Part shown: piece by piece, positions 1 through 8,924 of the stretch
How positions within the stretch are numbered: the first letter of the stretch is position 1
Layout of the letters: the number at the start of each line of letters is the position of its first letter
From: a virus
Length of the DNA: 41,174 nucleotides
IMG/VR virus record: IMGVR_UViG_3300033153_005729
Location: 1 to 41,174 of that record
Strand: one strand, 5' to 3'
Notes under the pieces: model-generated
Seen by the model: only the letters and a program-made list of their open reading frames with translations
The model's database searches: none
What the model was told of the DNA's origin: nothing
Position numbers and translations under genes: made by a program

Positions 1-330
1 CGCGCCGGCATCAAGAACTCCGGCGACCGCCTCATCGACGGAGAGCATCACCTGGTTGCACGCATCCGAGCCGGCGACCAGGCCGGCCTTGATCGAGTCG
101 CGCGCTCCGATCTGGTCGAGCTTCCACGAGGCCGAGCACACGCCGCACGCCACGATGTCAACGCGCGCCTGGACGTGCCGAGCCTTCGCCTTGCACTTGG
201 GACAGGTGAGCTCGGCCGTTGTTGCGAGCCAGACATGGCGCGCTTCGCACACGACGCGATCACCCGAGAGCGTGGCAGGCTTGCCACACTCCCGGGCGGG
301 GCAGACGTAAGAAACGACCGAGGAGCTCAC
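1..330 (-). CDS. Zinc-ribbon protein, C-terminus cut by window edge
   Basis: The frame is open from a GTG at 330 to the window edge (110 codons). Cysteines come in pairs typical of zinc ribbons: C10 and C15, C28, C43-x2-C46 and C62-x2-C65, with nearby His32 and His52. The part after the last knuckle is unremarkable. The start is chosen because the upstream gene ends in another frame at 342, leaving 11 bases; no clear ribosome binding site is visible, so coupling to that gene is likely. Function is unknown: metal binding and perhaps nucleic-acid binding are inferred from the cysteine pattern. It belongs to a set of small zinc-ribbon proteins scattered along this phage. Confidence 0.6.
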   Translation of the reverse strand, partial: MSSSVVSYVCPARECGKPATLSGDRVVCEARHVWLATTAELTCPKCKAKARHVQARVDIVACGVCSASWKLDQIGARDSIKAGLVAGSDACNQVMLSVDEAVAGVLDAGA

Positions 331-341
331 GGCCGCGAACG

Positions 342-846
342 CTAGGTGATGCGTGCGCGGTAGGTGATCTTCAGCTTGTCGTTCTCGGTCTTGTTGACCG
401 AGGTGAACACGGTGCGCATCAGAGCCGAGCCGCCGGGGCTCGTGTTCTGATTCGGAGCCGGCGCCCGAGGGGTAGGACCACACCCACTGGTGCGTTCGCG
501 TGCCGCTCTCGAGGCTGCGCGAGTCCACGGTCGAGAGGGAGCCGCCGCCGTCGGCCGTCGTGAGCGGGGTGAGGATGTTGGTCTGCGCCGAGGTCGCCGC
601 CGCGCCGCTCGTGCCGGCTCGCCCCTGGTCGAACACGGACGTGTTCAGGCCGGACGCGATGCGCCAGAGTTGCTTCTTGCCGGTGTTCACGATGAGGTTG
701 TGACTGATCCGGCGAGCGATGACCTCGGGGCCGTGCTTGCCGTCTCGGATGAGCTCGACCTCAAGGAAGCCACCGACGTCCTTGTTCTCGATGCAATCCA
801 CCAGGGTCATCGCCCCAGGTGCGTTCGGGGTCATCGTCGCTTCCAT
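342..846 (-). CDS. Putative virion/tail-associated protein, frameshifted near its C-terminus
   Basis: The ATG at 846 follows AAGGAG with a 7-base spacer, a good start. The frame reads well for about 126 residues, including a phage-like segment ending HNLIVNTGKKQLWR. After the residues RTHQWVWSYPSG the good reading moves to the +1 frame and ends in VNKTENDKLKITYRARIT and TAG at 344-342, a C-terminus style common in small phage structural proteins. The span is 505 bases, one more than a multiple of three; removing one base from the GGG or CCCC run (plus-strand 464-472) gives a continuous protein of 167 residues. If no base is removed, the first frame runs straight into the downstream zinc-ribbon gene without a stop. 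Exact role unknown; a tail or head decoration role is inferred from position. Confidence 0.6.
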
Positions 847-906
847 CTTCGTCTCCTTGCTGTGCCGCCGCCGCTGCCTTCGGCGGGGGTCATTGAAGCC
901 GACCTC

Positions 907-935
907 ACAATAGCAGGCGCGTTCCTCCGCGCCAA
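907..935 (-). promoter_or_regulatory. Possible sigma70-like promoter before the 846 gene
   Basis: On the minus strand TTGGCG (930-935) and TATTGT (907-912) are separated by exactly 17 bases. The spacer includes part of a GGCGCG/CGCGCC hairpin. It lies in the 100-base gap between the glycosyltransferase fusion gene and the gene starting at 846. The match to the consensus is partial, so this is a suggestion only; the hairpin could equally be a weak terminator for the upstream gene. Confidence 0.3.
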
Positions 936-946
936 CACTTCCAAGC

Positions 947-2959
947 CTAACCCGGCTCGGCCGCCGCCGCGACCTCCTCGGCTTCCTCGCCCTGGACCTC
1001 CTCGCCCTGGACGAGCTCGGCCGCGATGAGGGAGTCGGCCAGGCCGAGCTCGGCGCACGCCTCCTCCAGTTGCCGGAGGTTCCCGCGCGCCTCCTCGAAT
1101 GCCCAGGCCGGCGCGTTCTCGGGCAAGGTCTCCACGACCTTGCGCGCCCACTCGACGGCCTCGAGTCCTCGACCCAGGTGGCCGTAGACCATCGCGAGCC
1201 GTTGCGCAGGCAGGAAACTGTAGAGGTCCATGTCGATCCACCACGGGCCGAAGGGCGGAGCGCCGACCAGGGTGCCGGCGTAGCGGTAGAACATCAGGGC
1301 TTGCTCCAGTTGGTCGGAGCCGAACGCGAGGTCGCCGAGCCAAATCCAATGCTCGGTCCTGGTCCAGTCGTCGCGCGATGCGTCCATCAGGATGAGCCGC
1401 GTGCGTTCCTCGAGCTCGTCGGCTTCGGCCGCCAGCGCTTCGCGTTCCTCCTCGCCGAGCTCGGCCGCTTTGTCGGTCGCTCGAGCTCGCATCCTGCGGA
1501 ACGTGCCGGCGTGAATCTTGGCGACCATCAGCCGGGCCTGGTAGCGGGCGAGGCCGGTGCCTTCGTTCTGAGCCAGGAACGTCTCGAGGTATTCGGCCGC
1601 CTTCTCGGGGTCCTCGCGTCTGACCTCCTGGCCCAAATAAAACAAGCTGTTCGCGTTGCCCGATCGCTCCCAATCATCGAGGAGCGTTTCCCGGTTCTGC
1701 GCCTGGCGTTGCGTGGCGCGGGCCAGGGCGTTGTCGTGGTCGCGCTCGTGGAGCGTGACGATGCCGGGGAGGGCGACGACGATGGCATCCTTCGGGAAGT
1801 TCAGGGTGTTGTGGACGGGCCGCACGTAATGGATGCGCGCGGGGTCGTTCGCGCAGAGCCAGGGGAACGCCCACTGCTGCCGGTTGCCCTGGCGCGCGAC
1901 CGAGAAAACCTCCGGCTTGTCGCCGGCCGCCGTGATGATCCGGTCCAGGTGGAGGAGGAAGTGACGGCCGGCGATGAGCCGTTCGTGTCCCTCGGTCATG
2001 AAGATGTAGTCCGATGAACATCGCCGCATCGTTTGGTTGCGAACGTGCGAGAAGTGAACGCCATCCGGGGGGAGGGTCGTGTGGTCGTGATGCGGATCGA
2101 ACGCCGCGAGCTCGGCGCGGGTCGCCTCCTCCTGGGCCGCCGGGTCCTCGAGCTCGAACACGACATCGGCATAGCGTCGGACGATGGCCTCGGTCCCGTC
2201 GGCCGTGCGCGGGTCGATCCCCACCACGATCTCGTCGGCGACCTCGCGGAACGAAGCCAGGACCTTTTCGATGTCGGCCTCCTCGTCCCGGACGGGGAGA
2301 CACATCGACAGGGTGAACGCCTTGCGCGCCATCGCTCCGCAGAAGCCGAGGAGGAACGGGCCGAGGGCCGCGACTCGCACCGACCGATCGCCGAACGCCT
2401 CGCGGAGCTCGGCCGCGAACGTGATGGCGTCGAACGCGATGGTGTGCTGGTCCTCCTCCTCGGGGTCGAGGCGAGCATTCGGGACCGAGACGAACGCACC
2501 GAGCTCGCCGGCGAGCTCCGCCACCCGACCGAGGATGTCGGCGCGGGCCTCCCGGCTCAGGTGCTCGAGGACCTCAGTCGAGACGATGACCAGGCCGGCC
2601 GGGTCGAGGGAGTCGAATGCCTCCCGCCGCTCGCGGGAGTCCTCCAGGTCGAGGCGCCGGGTCGTGACGATGCCGGCTTCGGCCGCCTTCTCGAGAGCTC
2701 GGGGGCTCGAGTCCCAGACCTCGAGCTCGAGGCCGGCGCCCTGGAGGATGACGGCCAGGTCGCCCTGGCCGCCGCCGAGGTCCACGACGCGGGCCGCGCC
2801 TTCGGGCATCTCGCGTTCGATGCGTGTGTAGACCTGGGAGAGCGCCGCCCGTCGCCAGTCGGCCGTCTCGCCCTTGTCCCAGAGCCGGTCCCACAGGTCC
2901 GGCTCGTTCGCCTCGCGGGCCTTCGCCTCGGTCTCCGCCTGTTGCTTGCTTGCCGCCAT
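947..2959 (-). CDS. Methyltransferase-glycosyltransferase (GT2)-TPR-like fusion protein
   Basis: 670 residues, ATG after AAAGGAG. Residues about 30-205 form a class I SAM-dependent methyltransferase: VVDLGGGQGD (58-67) is motif I and STEVLEHL (127-134) is the typical post-II/IV region of small-molecule and sugar methyltransferases. Residues 216-400 look like a family 2 glycosyltransferase: FTLSMCLPVRDEEADIEKVL, then DEIVVGIDPRTADGT, and an HVRNQ segment. Where a DxD metal motif is expected there is FMTEGHE, so the acidic pair is altered. Residues about 430-640 are helical and tetratricopeptide-like, with a Glu-rich tail. It sits at the end of the tail module, so the inference is that it glycosylates and/or methylates a virion protein or a host surface glycan. 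Substrate unknown. Confidence 0.8.
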   Translation of the reverse strand: MAASKQQAETEAKAREANEPDLWDRLWDKGETADWRRAALSQVYTRIEREMPEGAARVVDLGGGQGDLAVILQGAGLELEVWDSSPRALEKAAEAGIVTTRRLDLEDSRERREAFDSLDPAGLVIVSTEVLEHLSREARADILGRVAELAGELGAFVSVPNARLDPEEEDQHTIAFDAITFAAELREAFGDRSVRVAALGPFLLGFCGAMARKAFTLSMCLPVRDEEADIEKVLASFREVADEIVVGIDPRTADGTEAIVRRYADVVFELEDPAAQEEATRAELAAFDPHHDHTTLPPDGVHFSHVRNQTMRRCSSDYIFMTEGHERLIAGRHFLLHLDRIITAAGDKPEVFSVARQGNRQQWAFPWLCANDPARIHYVRPVHNTLNFPKDAIVVALPGIVTLHERDHDNALARATQRQAQNRETLLDDWERSGNANSLFYLGQEVRREDPEKAAEYLETFLAQNEGTGLARYQARLMVAKIHAGTFRRMRARATDKAAELGEEEREALAAEADELEERTRLILMDASRDDWTRTEHWIWLGDLAFGSDQLEQALMFYRYAGTLVGAPPFGPWWIDMDLYSFLPAQRLAMVYGHLGRGLEAVEWARKVVETLPENAPAWAFEEARGNLRQLEEACAELGLADSLIAAELVQGEEVQGEEAEEVAAAAEPG

Positions 2960-3027
2960 GCTTCGCTCCTTTGTTGAGGAACGAGCCTACCACGGCGGGG
3001 TGTCGTGAGAGGAGGAGGATGCCGCCG

Positions 3028-3504
3028 CTAGTAGGGCCAGGCTCGGATGGCCGTAGCTCCCGAGCTCGGCGCCTTGCGCCGGATCTCGTAGAGGGTCGCC
3101 CCTCGCACGTTGAAGTCGAGCGGGTCGGCGTGGTAGTGGCCGTCCTCGATCGAGTCCTTCGCCGTCGCCGTCTGTTCCTCGGCGAACAGGACCTCGAGGT
3201 CGCCGGCATAGCTCTGGATGTAGGCGACGAACACGACCACTTGAGTCGCGCCCGGAGCGGTGAAGCGAACGGACGCCGCGACCTTGGTGCGGTTGTGCGT
3301 CGGCTTCGGCGTGTGGACCTCATCGCCGAGGTCGAGGCCGTCGGTCGCTTGCTGTCCTCCGATCTGGACGTCGATGTTCGGGCCGATGAGCTCGACGGTG
3401 ATGGAGTCATAGACGGCGATCTCCTCGCCGCCGAGCTCGCGCAGGTTGGCCGAGCCTTCGCGTCGGGCTTGCTTCTCGTCGCCGATTGTCAGGACCTCTT
3501 GCAT
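3028..3504 (-). CDS. Hypothetical protein in the tail-fibre region
   Basis: 158 residues. The ATG is preceded by GAGGAGG with a 5-base spacer. The protein is soluble, beta-rich by composition and has no recognisable domain; the second half contains a hydrophobic strand VVVFVAYIQSYAGDLEVLF. It lies between a fibre-like gene (3537-4433) and the glycosyltransferase fusion, so a small virion or fibre-associated role is the best contextual guess. I do not recognise the family. Confidence 0.75.
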   Translation of the reverse strand: MQEVLTIGDEKQARREGSANLRELGGEEIAVYDSITVELIGPNIDVQIGGQQATDGLDLGDEVHTPKPTHNRTKVAASVRFTAPGATQVVVFVAYIQSYAGDLEVLFAEEQTATAKDSIEDGHYHADPLDFNVRGATLYEIRRKAPSSGATAIRAWPY

Positions 3505-3536
3505 CGTGGCCTCCTCGGGCAGTCTACCGCGCAGGT

Positions 3537-4433
3537 CTACTCAAAGTAAGCGGAGAGCCGGCCGAGCTCGAACGATGGGGTGTCGGCGCCGTAGCCGAAG
3601 ATGCCCGAGAGCACGATGCGGAGATGCAACATCTCCCCAGCCGCGAGCGGGTTGGTCACGCCATTCAGGGCCGCGCCTGTTAGCTGCAGGTCCTGGTAGA
3701 CGGTGTCATCCACTTCGTTCGCCGCTCGCGCTCGGTTCACGGTTGCCGCGACGGTATCGCTCCCGGTCGTCGGATCGAAAACCGAGATGGTGATCTTCCC
3801 GTAGTCGCCTACTTTGCCGGCGCCGCCTGCGCCCATCCCGATCTTGTGCCGGAGGATGAGGCCGTCGGTTCCCCAGGTCGTGAACGCCTGGGGGACGGCG
3901 ATGCGCATGTCGAACAGGACGCTCCGGCTTTCCTCCGTGTTCAGGTTGTTCACCTGGTAGTAGGTCGTCCGGCGCGATGGGCTTCGCCCGTCTAGCTCCT
4001 CGCCGACGCGGACGGTCAGGGTCGAATTGTCGATGCTCCCTCGGTCCTCCGTGACGGTCCATCCGTTTGACCACTGGACGAACGTCTGGCGATCGTAGAA
4101 CGCTGCGGTGTTCTCCAGGCCGACGGCCGTTTTGTCTCGCCGCATCGCCCACGGGTAGGCGTGATTCGTGAGGTCGGCTCCGCCGATGCTGTCGAGCAGG
4201 TTGACGCCGGCCGAGTCGAGGATGCGGACGGCCCGGTTCAGAATCGAGAGCCGCCCCCATCCGGTCGGTGGGTTCGCCGGCGCCGATGTGAGAAGCCGCA
4301 CATCAAGGAGGCCGGTCGGGAGGAGGAACGCCGCGAGCGGGCCGCACACTTGAGCGATCCAGGTGCGGACGCCGAGCCGCATCTCGAAGAAGTCGGTGGT
4401 GGTGTCGCGTGGCTCGCCTCCGACGTGAGACAT
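3537..4433 (-). CDS. Hypothetical tail-fibre-region protein
   Basis: 298 residues, ATG with GGAG eight bases upstream that overlaps the TAG of the previous gene (4443). No known domain is evident. The sequence is rich in Thr, Asn and Gly in strand-like segments, as in phage adsorption and decoration proteins, and has no signal peptide. Its neighbours on both sides are probable virion proteins. A minor tail or fibre component is inferred from location only. Confidence 0.75.
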   Translation of the reverse strand: MSHVGGEPRDTTTDFFEMRLGVRTWIAQVCGPLAAFLLPTGLLDVRLLTSAPANPPTGWGRLSILNRAVRILDSAGVNLLDSIGGADLTNHAYPWAMRRDKTAVGLENTAAFYDRQTFVQWSNGWTVTEDRGSIDNSTLTVRVGEELDGRSPSRRTTYYQVNNLNTEESRSVLFDMRIAVPQAFTTWGTDGLILRHKIGMGAGGAGKVGDYGKITISVFDPTTGSDTVAATVNRARAANEVDDTVYQDLQLTGAALNGVTNPLAAGEMLHLRIVLSGIFGYGADTPSFELGRLSAYFE

Positions 4434-4442
4434 CCAGGGCTC

Positions 4443-5384
4443 CTACGTGCCGGCGCGGAACACAGCCAGGGGGAACGCCGTGGCGAGGTCGGCCGTCGGG
4501 GTCGAGGGGAACGGGTCGGGGAGGGCGACGGCCTCATCGTTCCCGCCGAGGGAGCCGCGCCAGACCGTGCGCAGGCTCGCCGCCTGGAAGTCGGCCGCGC
4601 CGCCGGGCCATCCGTTGTTGGCGCAGTCGGCCGCCGGGTAGGCTCGGAACGCGATGACCACCGAGCTCGCGATCAAGGCGACGAAGTAGCGCCCGGGGCC
4701 GAGCCGCCTGGTCGGCGAGACGGCGATGGCCTTGATGCCGGTGGCCGTGCTCGCGATTGTCCCCAGGTCCTCGAGCAATTCGCCGGGCTCGCCGCGCTGG
4801 CTCGTGCTCTCGGCGTAGAGGCCGATGCGGATCTGGCTCCCGGCGTCGAGGGTCGTGACCTCGACGGCGATGCGATCGATGGGCGCATCGCCGTAGATGG
4901 CAAACGGGATGCCGTAGAGCGTGTCGGCCGCGAGCGTGACGGTCGTGGTCGGCGCGTGCCAGTGCCCGGAGTAGAACCGGCCGGCTCGCCACAAGCGCGG
5001 ATCAACCGAACCGGCCATCTCGATTCGGCCGCGCCAGTTGACGATGGCCGTGATGCCCGAGCCGTCGCTGGTCACGACGGCGAGCGGAACGCAGGAGGCG
5101 GGGAACGCCGAGAGGGTGTCCGACTTCGTGAGAACGCCATCCTGGTCCAGGTAGACGTAGGTGGTCGCCGTCGCGTTGACCGATTGGTCCGAGGCCGCGC
5201 CGGCATAGGCGAACAGGACGGGGGCGCCCGGTCCCTTGAGCCAGACCTTCGCCGCAGACACGCGGAAGTTGAGGCCGGCGTTCGGCGAGATGTAGATGTT
5301 GCCGCCGTCGTCCAGGTCGTTCAGGTTCGCCGCGTCCAGGTCGGTCGCGTTGTCAACGATGCGCGCTGCCGCTCCGATCGCCAT
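4443..5384 (-). CDS. Putative tail fibre/tip-associated protein
   Basis: 313 residues, ATG after AGGAGGACCGG. The stretch YVYLDQDGVLTKSDTLSAFP, followed by VPLAVV and an ITAIVNWRGRI ending, resembles the exposed strand region seen in many phage fibre and baseplate-attached proteins (a TYVYLD... VPLA.V...G.I..I...R layout). The N-terminus is acidic (DLDAANLNDLDDG). The C-terminal half has a jelly-roll-like alternation of strands, but no family can be named. It lies directly downstream of the large hub gene. Confidence 0.7.
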   Translation of the reverse strand: MAIGAAARIVDNATDLDAANLNDLDDGGNIYISPNAGLNFRVSAAKVWLKGPGAPVLFAYAGAASDQSVNATATTYVYLDQDGVLTKSDTLSAFPASCVPLAVVTSDGSGITAIVNWRGRIEMAGSVDPRLWRAGRFYSGHWHAPTTTVTLAADTLYGIPFAIYGDAPIDRIAVEVTTLDAGSQIRIGLYAESTSQRGEPGELLEDLGTIASTATGIKAIAVSPTRRLGPGRYFVALIASSVVIAFRAYPAADCANNGWPGGAADFQAASLRTVWRGSLGGNDEAVALPDPFPSTPTADLATAFPLAVFRAGT

Positions 5385-5393
5385 CCGGTCCTC

Positions 5394-8300
5394 CTACTTC
5401 TGCCAGACGATGAGCCGCATCCGGATCATCGTGAATGGTCCTGCCTCGAGCTCGGCCGTCTCGATCGACACATCCAGAACTTCGCCGAACGCGAATGAGA
5501 AGTCCAGGTGCGACAGGCTCACGAGGTCGCCGAGCTTGAGCTCCAGGGCGAACAGAGGCAGGGCCATCTCGACAAGCCATCGGGGTGAGCTCCGCCGGAG
5601 GAGGTCGCGGGTCACCACGAGCTCGGCCGTCGCCGCGTCTCGGATGAGGCCGAGCTCGCGCGCTTCTTCCTTCCGACCGAACGTGACCTCGGCCGTATCC
5701 ACGATGACCTCGACGGCGCCGCCGGAGTCGCCGGTGGTGGGGAGCGGTTTGAACTTGGCCTGGATGCGCGTGCGCGCGTCGGCCAGGGCCGTCCTCGAGA
5801 AGCCGAGGGTGTCGCGCAACACGTCGCCGTCGGCGAGGTTGCGGAACGCCTCGAACGTGTCGCCGGCGATGATCTTGTAGGTTCCGTTCGCGCGAACGAT
5901 CCCACCCACGGCCGGCTTGCGAACGATCCGATGCCGGCCTCGGTCCCATGCCTGGCGGAAGTCGCACTCGTCGGCCAGTTGCGAGAGGAGGACCAGGGCG
6001 TTCACTTGCTTCGTGATGGTGAAGTCGGCGCGCACGCCGTCGGCCGCGAAGCCGGCGCGGGCCGGGTTGTAGTCCTCGCGTGCGATCTTCGCGAACGCCA
6101 GCCCCATCCCCTGGGGGGGCGCCGTCGTGACGATGCTCTCGCAGATGTCGGCCGGGTTGCCGTCGGTGACCTTGCCGGTCACGTCGGCGTAGACCTCGGG
6201 GACGCTCGAGCTCACATCGAAGAAGGGCTGATACTCGACGACCCAAAACGCCTCGAGCACTCGGAGCTCGCCGGCCGAGCTCTCGACCGTGATGCTCCCG
6301 CCGCGCGTCGGGTCATCGAAGAACTCCCAATCGCCGGCGACGAACTCGGTGACCTCGAAGTGATTTGTGATGCCCTTCCGATCTTCGATGAGGGGCGGGG
6401 GCTCGGGTTCCTTCTCGAGCTCGCAAATCAAGGTGACTGGCTGCCCGACCGATGGCCCGGTCGGGCCGCTCGGCTCGAGGACCAGGCGGAGGTCCTTCAG
6501 GTTCTCGAGCTTCGAGCCGAGGATGCCAGGGCCGATGCTCGCGCCGCTCCCGTGCGGGATCGTGTCGGAGCGGGCCTCCTGGGGAGCGAGGATGCATCCG
6601 GTTGCGATCCACCCGTGGATGGTGTCATTGAAGAACCGGACGTTTACCTCGGTTCCCTTGATCTTCCCGCCGCGCCCCGAGAGGTAGGCAAGGAGGGGCG
6701 CGTAGATGTAGCCGAGGACCGTGACCGTATCGACGAACACCCGGATGTAAGCGTGCTTGAGAGTGAAGCCAGAATCCGCCGGCTCCTCTTGGTTGTCCTT
6801 GAACTTGACGCGCGCCGCCAGGCCGGGGCCGTCGGCGATGGTGACCTCGCCGGGGACGTTGAACTGAGCATCGCCGGTGTTGTCGTCGTCGAGGTCGAAG
6901 ATGCTCTCCGCGTTCTCGCGTGTCGTGTAGAGGAGCTGGTGGTCCTGCACCTTGGGCGCGTTGCTCCAGATGCCGGCCGCCTCGATCTCGACCTCGGCGA
7001 TGATGGTTTTCTTCTCGGCCTTCGGCGTCTCGATCTGGACCTCGACATCGTAGAGCCGGTCATTTGTCCGATCGTCGAACCGCGCGATGCTGATGGGGGT
7101 CAGGTCCTCGGCGACCAGTTGGAACGCCGCCGGCGCCTTGCCGGGGAACGTGACCGTGGCGCCGGCCGCCGTCGCCGATGCATTCGATGCCAGGACGGCC
7201 GCGTTCGCTGCCGCGACGGCCGCCGCGTTCGCGTCCCTCGCCGCGAGCTCGGCGATGGTCGCGTTGCTCACCATCGTCGCCACGCCGGCCGAGAACACCA
7301 TCCCGTAGCCGTTCGGGATGCCGTGGACCGATCGCAGCATCTCATCGTAGGTCGCCTGGACGGGCTCGACGGCATCGTCCTTGATCGAGTCCCGGACGCG
7401 CTCGGCCGTCAGGGTCGCGTTCGTGAAGCCGCCATCGGGGAGAGGCACCCAATCGAATATCTGCCGGAACACGACGTCCTTGGCGACATCCCAGAGCTCG
7501 GTTTTGTGGAAGCCGGTCGGGTTCTCGACCTGCTCGGCGACCTCGGGCGGGGTCGTGTCGTGAACGACCGCAATCCACACGCGCTTGATGTCGCCAGGCC
7601 GGCCGAGGTCGTTCGTGTTCGTCTCGATCTTGAGCGGGGTAGACGCCGAGACCTTGGCATACTCGAACGTGTCGTATCCCGGATTCTCTCGCGCCGCGAA
7701 CTGTGCATCGGTCGCGAGGTTGCCGGCCGCCTGGGCGTTGAAGTGAACGCGCTGGAACAGGGCATCGACGCCGGACGAACGGATGCGGGGGAGCTCGCCC
7801 CAGGTCGCCGTCGCCTCCTGGTAGTCGATCGAGTCCGGCCCGGGGACGGGCTCGCCCAGGTTGCCCTGGGGGTCGCGGATGCGGATGTCCTCGAGCCGAA
7901 CGATGGGGTGGTCGGCGAACTTGACCACGAACGGGCCGAGCTCCCGGACCTCCGAGTCCTTCCCGTGCTCGGCCGCGATGGTTCCGTTCGCGCCCCTGGT
8001 CGCGCCGGTGAGCTCGCGGGCCGTCTCGCTTCGGCCGGTGTAGGCGACCTGCTCATCGCCGACCTGGATGGTCCCGGCGTCTGGGAACGCGCCCACGTCG
8101 AGGAGCTTGATGGTCGTGTCGGCGATGAAGTGATTGAAGAACAGACGGCCGATGGCGTTCGTGTTGATGACCAGGCCGCGCGAGAGCTCGACCTGCCCGA
8201 ACACGATGGGGACGACCAGGCCGAGCACTTCGGATGGCGCGTCGGGGAAGTCGGTCAGGGTGATAAGCCGACCCATGAGCCGGTCATCGACGACCTCGTT

Positions 8301-8924
8301 CCGGAGAACGTCCAGAGAGACATCGACGCGCGAGAAGCCGGGGACGCGCTCGACCTTTCCCTCGAACAGATGGACGCGGTTGCCTACGACGTCCGGGTCG
8401 TCGATGAGGCCGAGCCAGATGGAAACGCCGCGCGCCTCGGGAGGGTTGGCCGCGAACAGGTCGCGGAAGCGGGCGCCCCTGGTCGTCGTGTCGTCCAGGC
8501 TCAGTTGGACCTCATCGGTCCCATCGGTGATGGTTCGCAGAATCGCGCCTGCATTGACAAGCCGGCCGGAGTAGGGAACGCCGCCCACTAGCAGGTCGCG
8601 GTTGGCGACTCGCACGGTCCCGCCGGCCAGGCGGAGCTCGACCAGGATGACGGGGTGCGTCTCTTGCCGCCGGTAGAGGTCGGTGCCGAGCCGGAGGTTG
8701 TAGGCGTCAACCGAGAACGCCGCATCCTCGATCGCCCGGACGTTCGAGTCCACGAGGAAGATGCCATCCTGGTCGCTCCGCCCGATGAGCGAATCGACCG
8801 AGAAGCCGACCTCCGGAACGGTGCGCACCGACGAGTCCACGGAGAACTGTTTGACGACGCGCGGGATGACCTCGCCGAACGTGTAGCCGCCCCACACGCT
8901 TCGTGTCGGATGTCCGTAGGTCAT
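5394..8924 (-). CDS. Large tail-tip/hub-like protein (putative host-specificity region)
   Basis: 1176 residues from the ATG at 8924, whose ATGA overlaps the stop of the upstream gene (8923-8921). The same frame is open further upstream, but that part is arginine-rich shadow sequence, so the ATGA start is preferred. Residues 27-73 hold four short repeats starting FSVD, FSVD, FLVD and FSVD at positions 27, 41, 56 and 70. An Ala-rich helical segment lies near residues 540-570 (ARDANAAAVAAANAAVLASN). The C-terminal 250 residues, with an LADECDFRQAWDR segment, resemble the distal hub part of siphovirus tip proteins. Size and position after the tape measure and small tip genes suit a gpJ-like central tip or hub; similarity by eye is weak. 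Confidence 0.7.
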   Translation of the reverse strand: MTYGHPTRSVWGGYTFGEVIPRVVKQFSVDSSVRTVPEVGFSVDSLIGRSDQDGIFLVDSNVRAIEDAAFSVDAYNLRLGTDLYRRQETHPVILVELRLAGGTVRVANRDLLVGGVPYSGRLVNAGAILRTITDGTDEVQLSLDDTTTRGARFRDLFAANPPEARGVSIWLGLIDDPDVVGNRVHLFEGKVERVPGFSRVDVSLDVLRNEVVDDRLMGRLITLTDFPDAPSEVLGLVVPIVFGQVELSRGLVINTNAIGRLFFNHFIADTTIKLLDVGAFPDAGTIQVGDEQVAYTGRSETARELTGATRGANGTIAAEHGKDSEVRELGPFVVKFADHPIVRLEDIRIRDPQGNLGEPVPGPDSIDYQEATATWGELPRIRSSGVDALFQRVHFNAQAAGNLATDAQFAARENPGYDTFEYAKVSASTPLKIETNTNDLGRPGDIKRVWIAVVHDTTPPEVAEQVENPTGFHKTELWDVAKDVVFRQIFDWVPLPDGGFTNATLTAERVRDSIKDDAVEPVQATYDEMLRSVHGIPNGYGMVFSAGVATMVSNATIAELAARDANAAAVAAANAAVLASNASATAAGATVTFPGKAPAAFQLVAEDLTPISIARFDDRTNDRLYDVEVQIETPKAEKKTIIAEVEIEAAGIWSNAPKVQDHQLLYTTRENAESIFDLDDDNTGDAQFNVPGEVTIADGPGLAARVKFKDNQEEPADSGFTLKHAYIRVFVDTVTVLGYIYAPLLAYLSGRGGKIKGTEVNVRFFNDTIHGWIATGCILAPQEARSDTIPHGSGASIGPGILGSKLENLKDLRLVLEPSGPTGPSVGQPVTLICELEKEPEPPPLIEDRKGITNHFEVTEFVAGDWEFFDDPTRGGSITVESSAGELRVLEAFWVVEYQPFFDVSSSVPEVYADVTGKVTDGNPADICESIVTTAPPQGMGLAFAKIAREDYNPARAGFAADGVRADFTITKQVNALVLLSQLADECDFRQAWDRGRHRIVRKPAVGGIVRANGTYKIIAGDTFEAFRNLADGDVLRDTLGFSRTALADARTRIQAKFKPLPTTGDSGGAVEVIVDTAEVTFGRKEEARELGLIRDAATAELVVTRDLLRRSSPRWLVEMALPLFALELKLGDLVSLSHLDFSFAFGEVLDVSIETAELEAGPFTMIRMRLIVWQK

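Noticed and set aside
5931-8591. 886-codon open frame on the plus strand
   Set aside because: It is antisense to the hub-like gene in GC-rich DNA, is rich in Arg/Val/Asp repeats and has no ribosome site; a compositional shadow.
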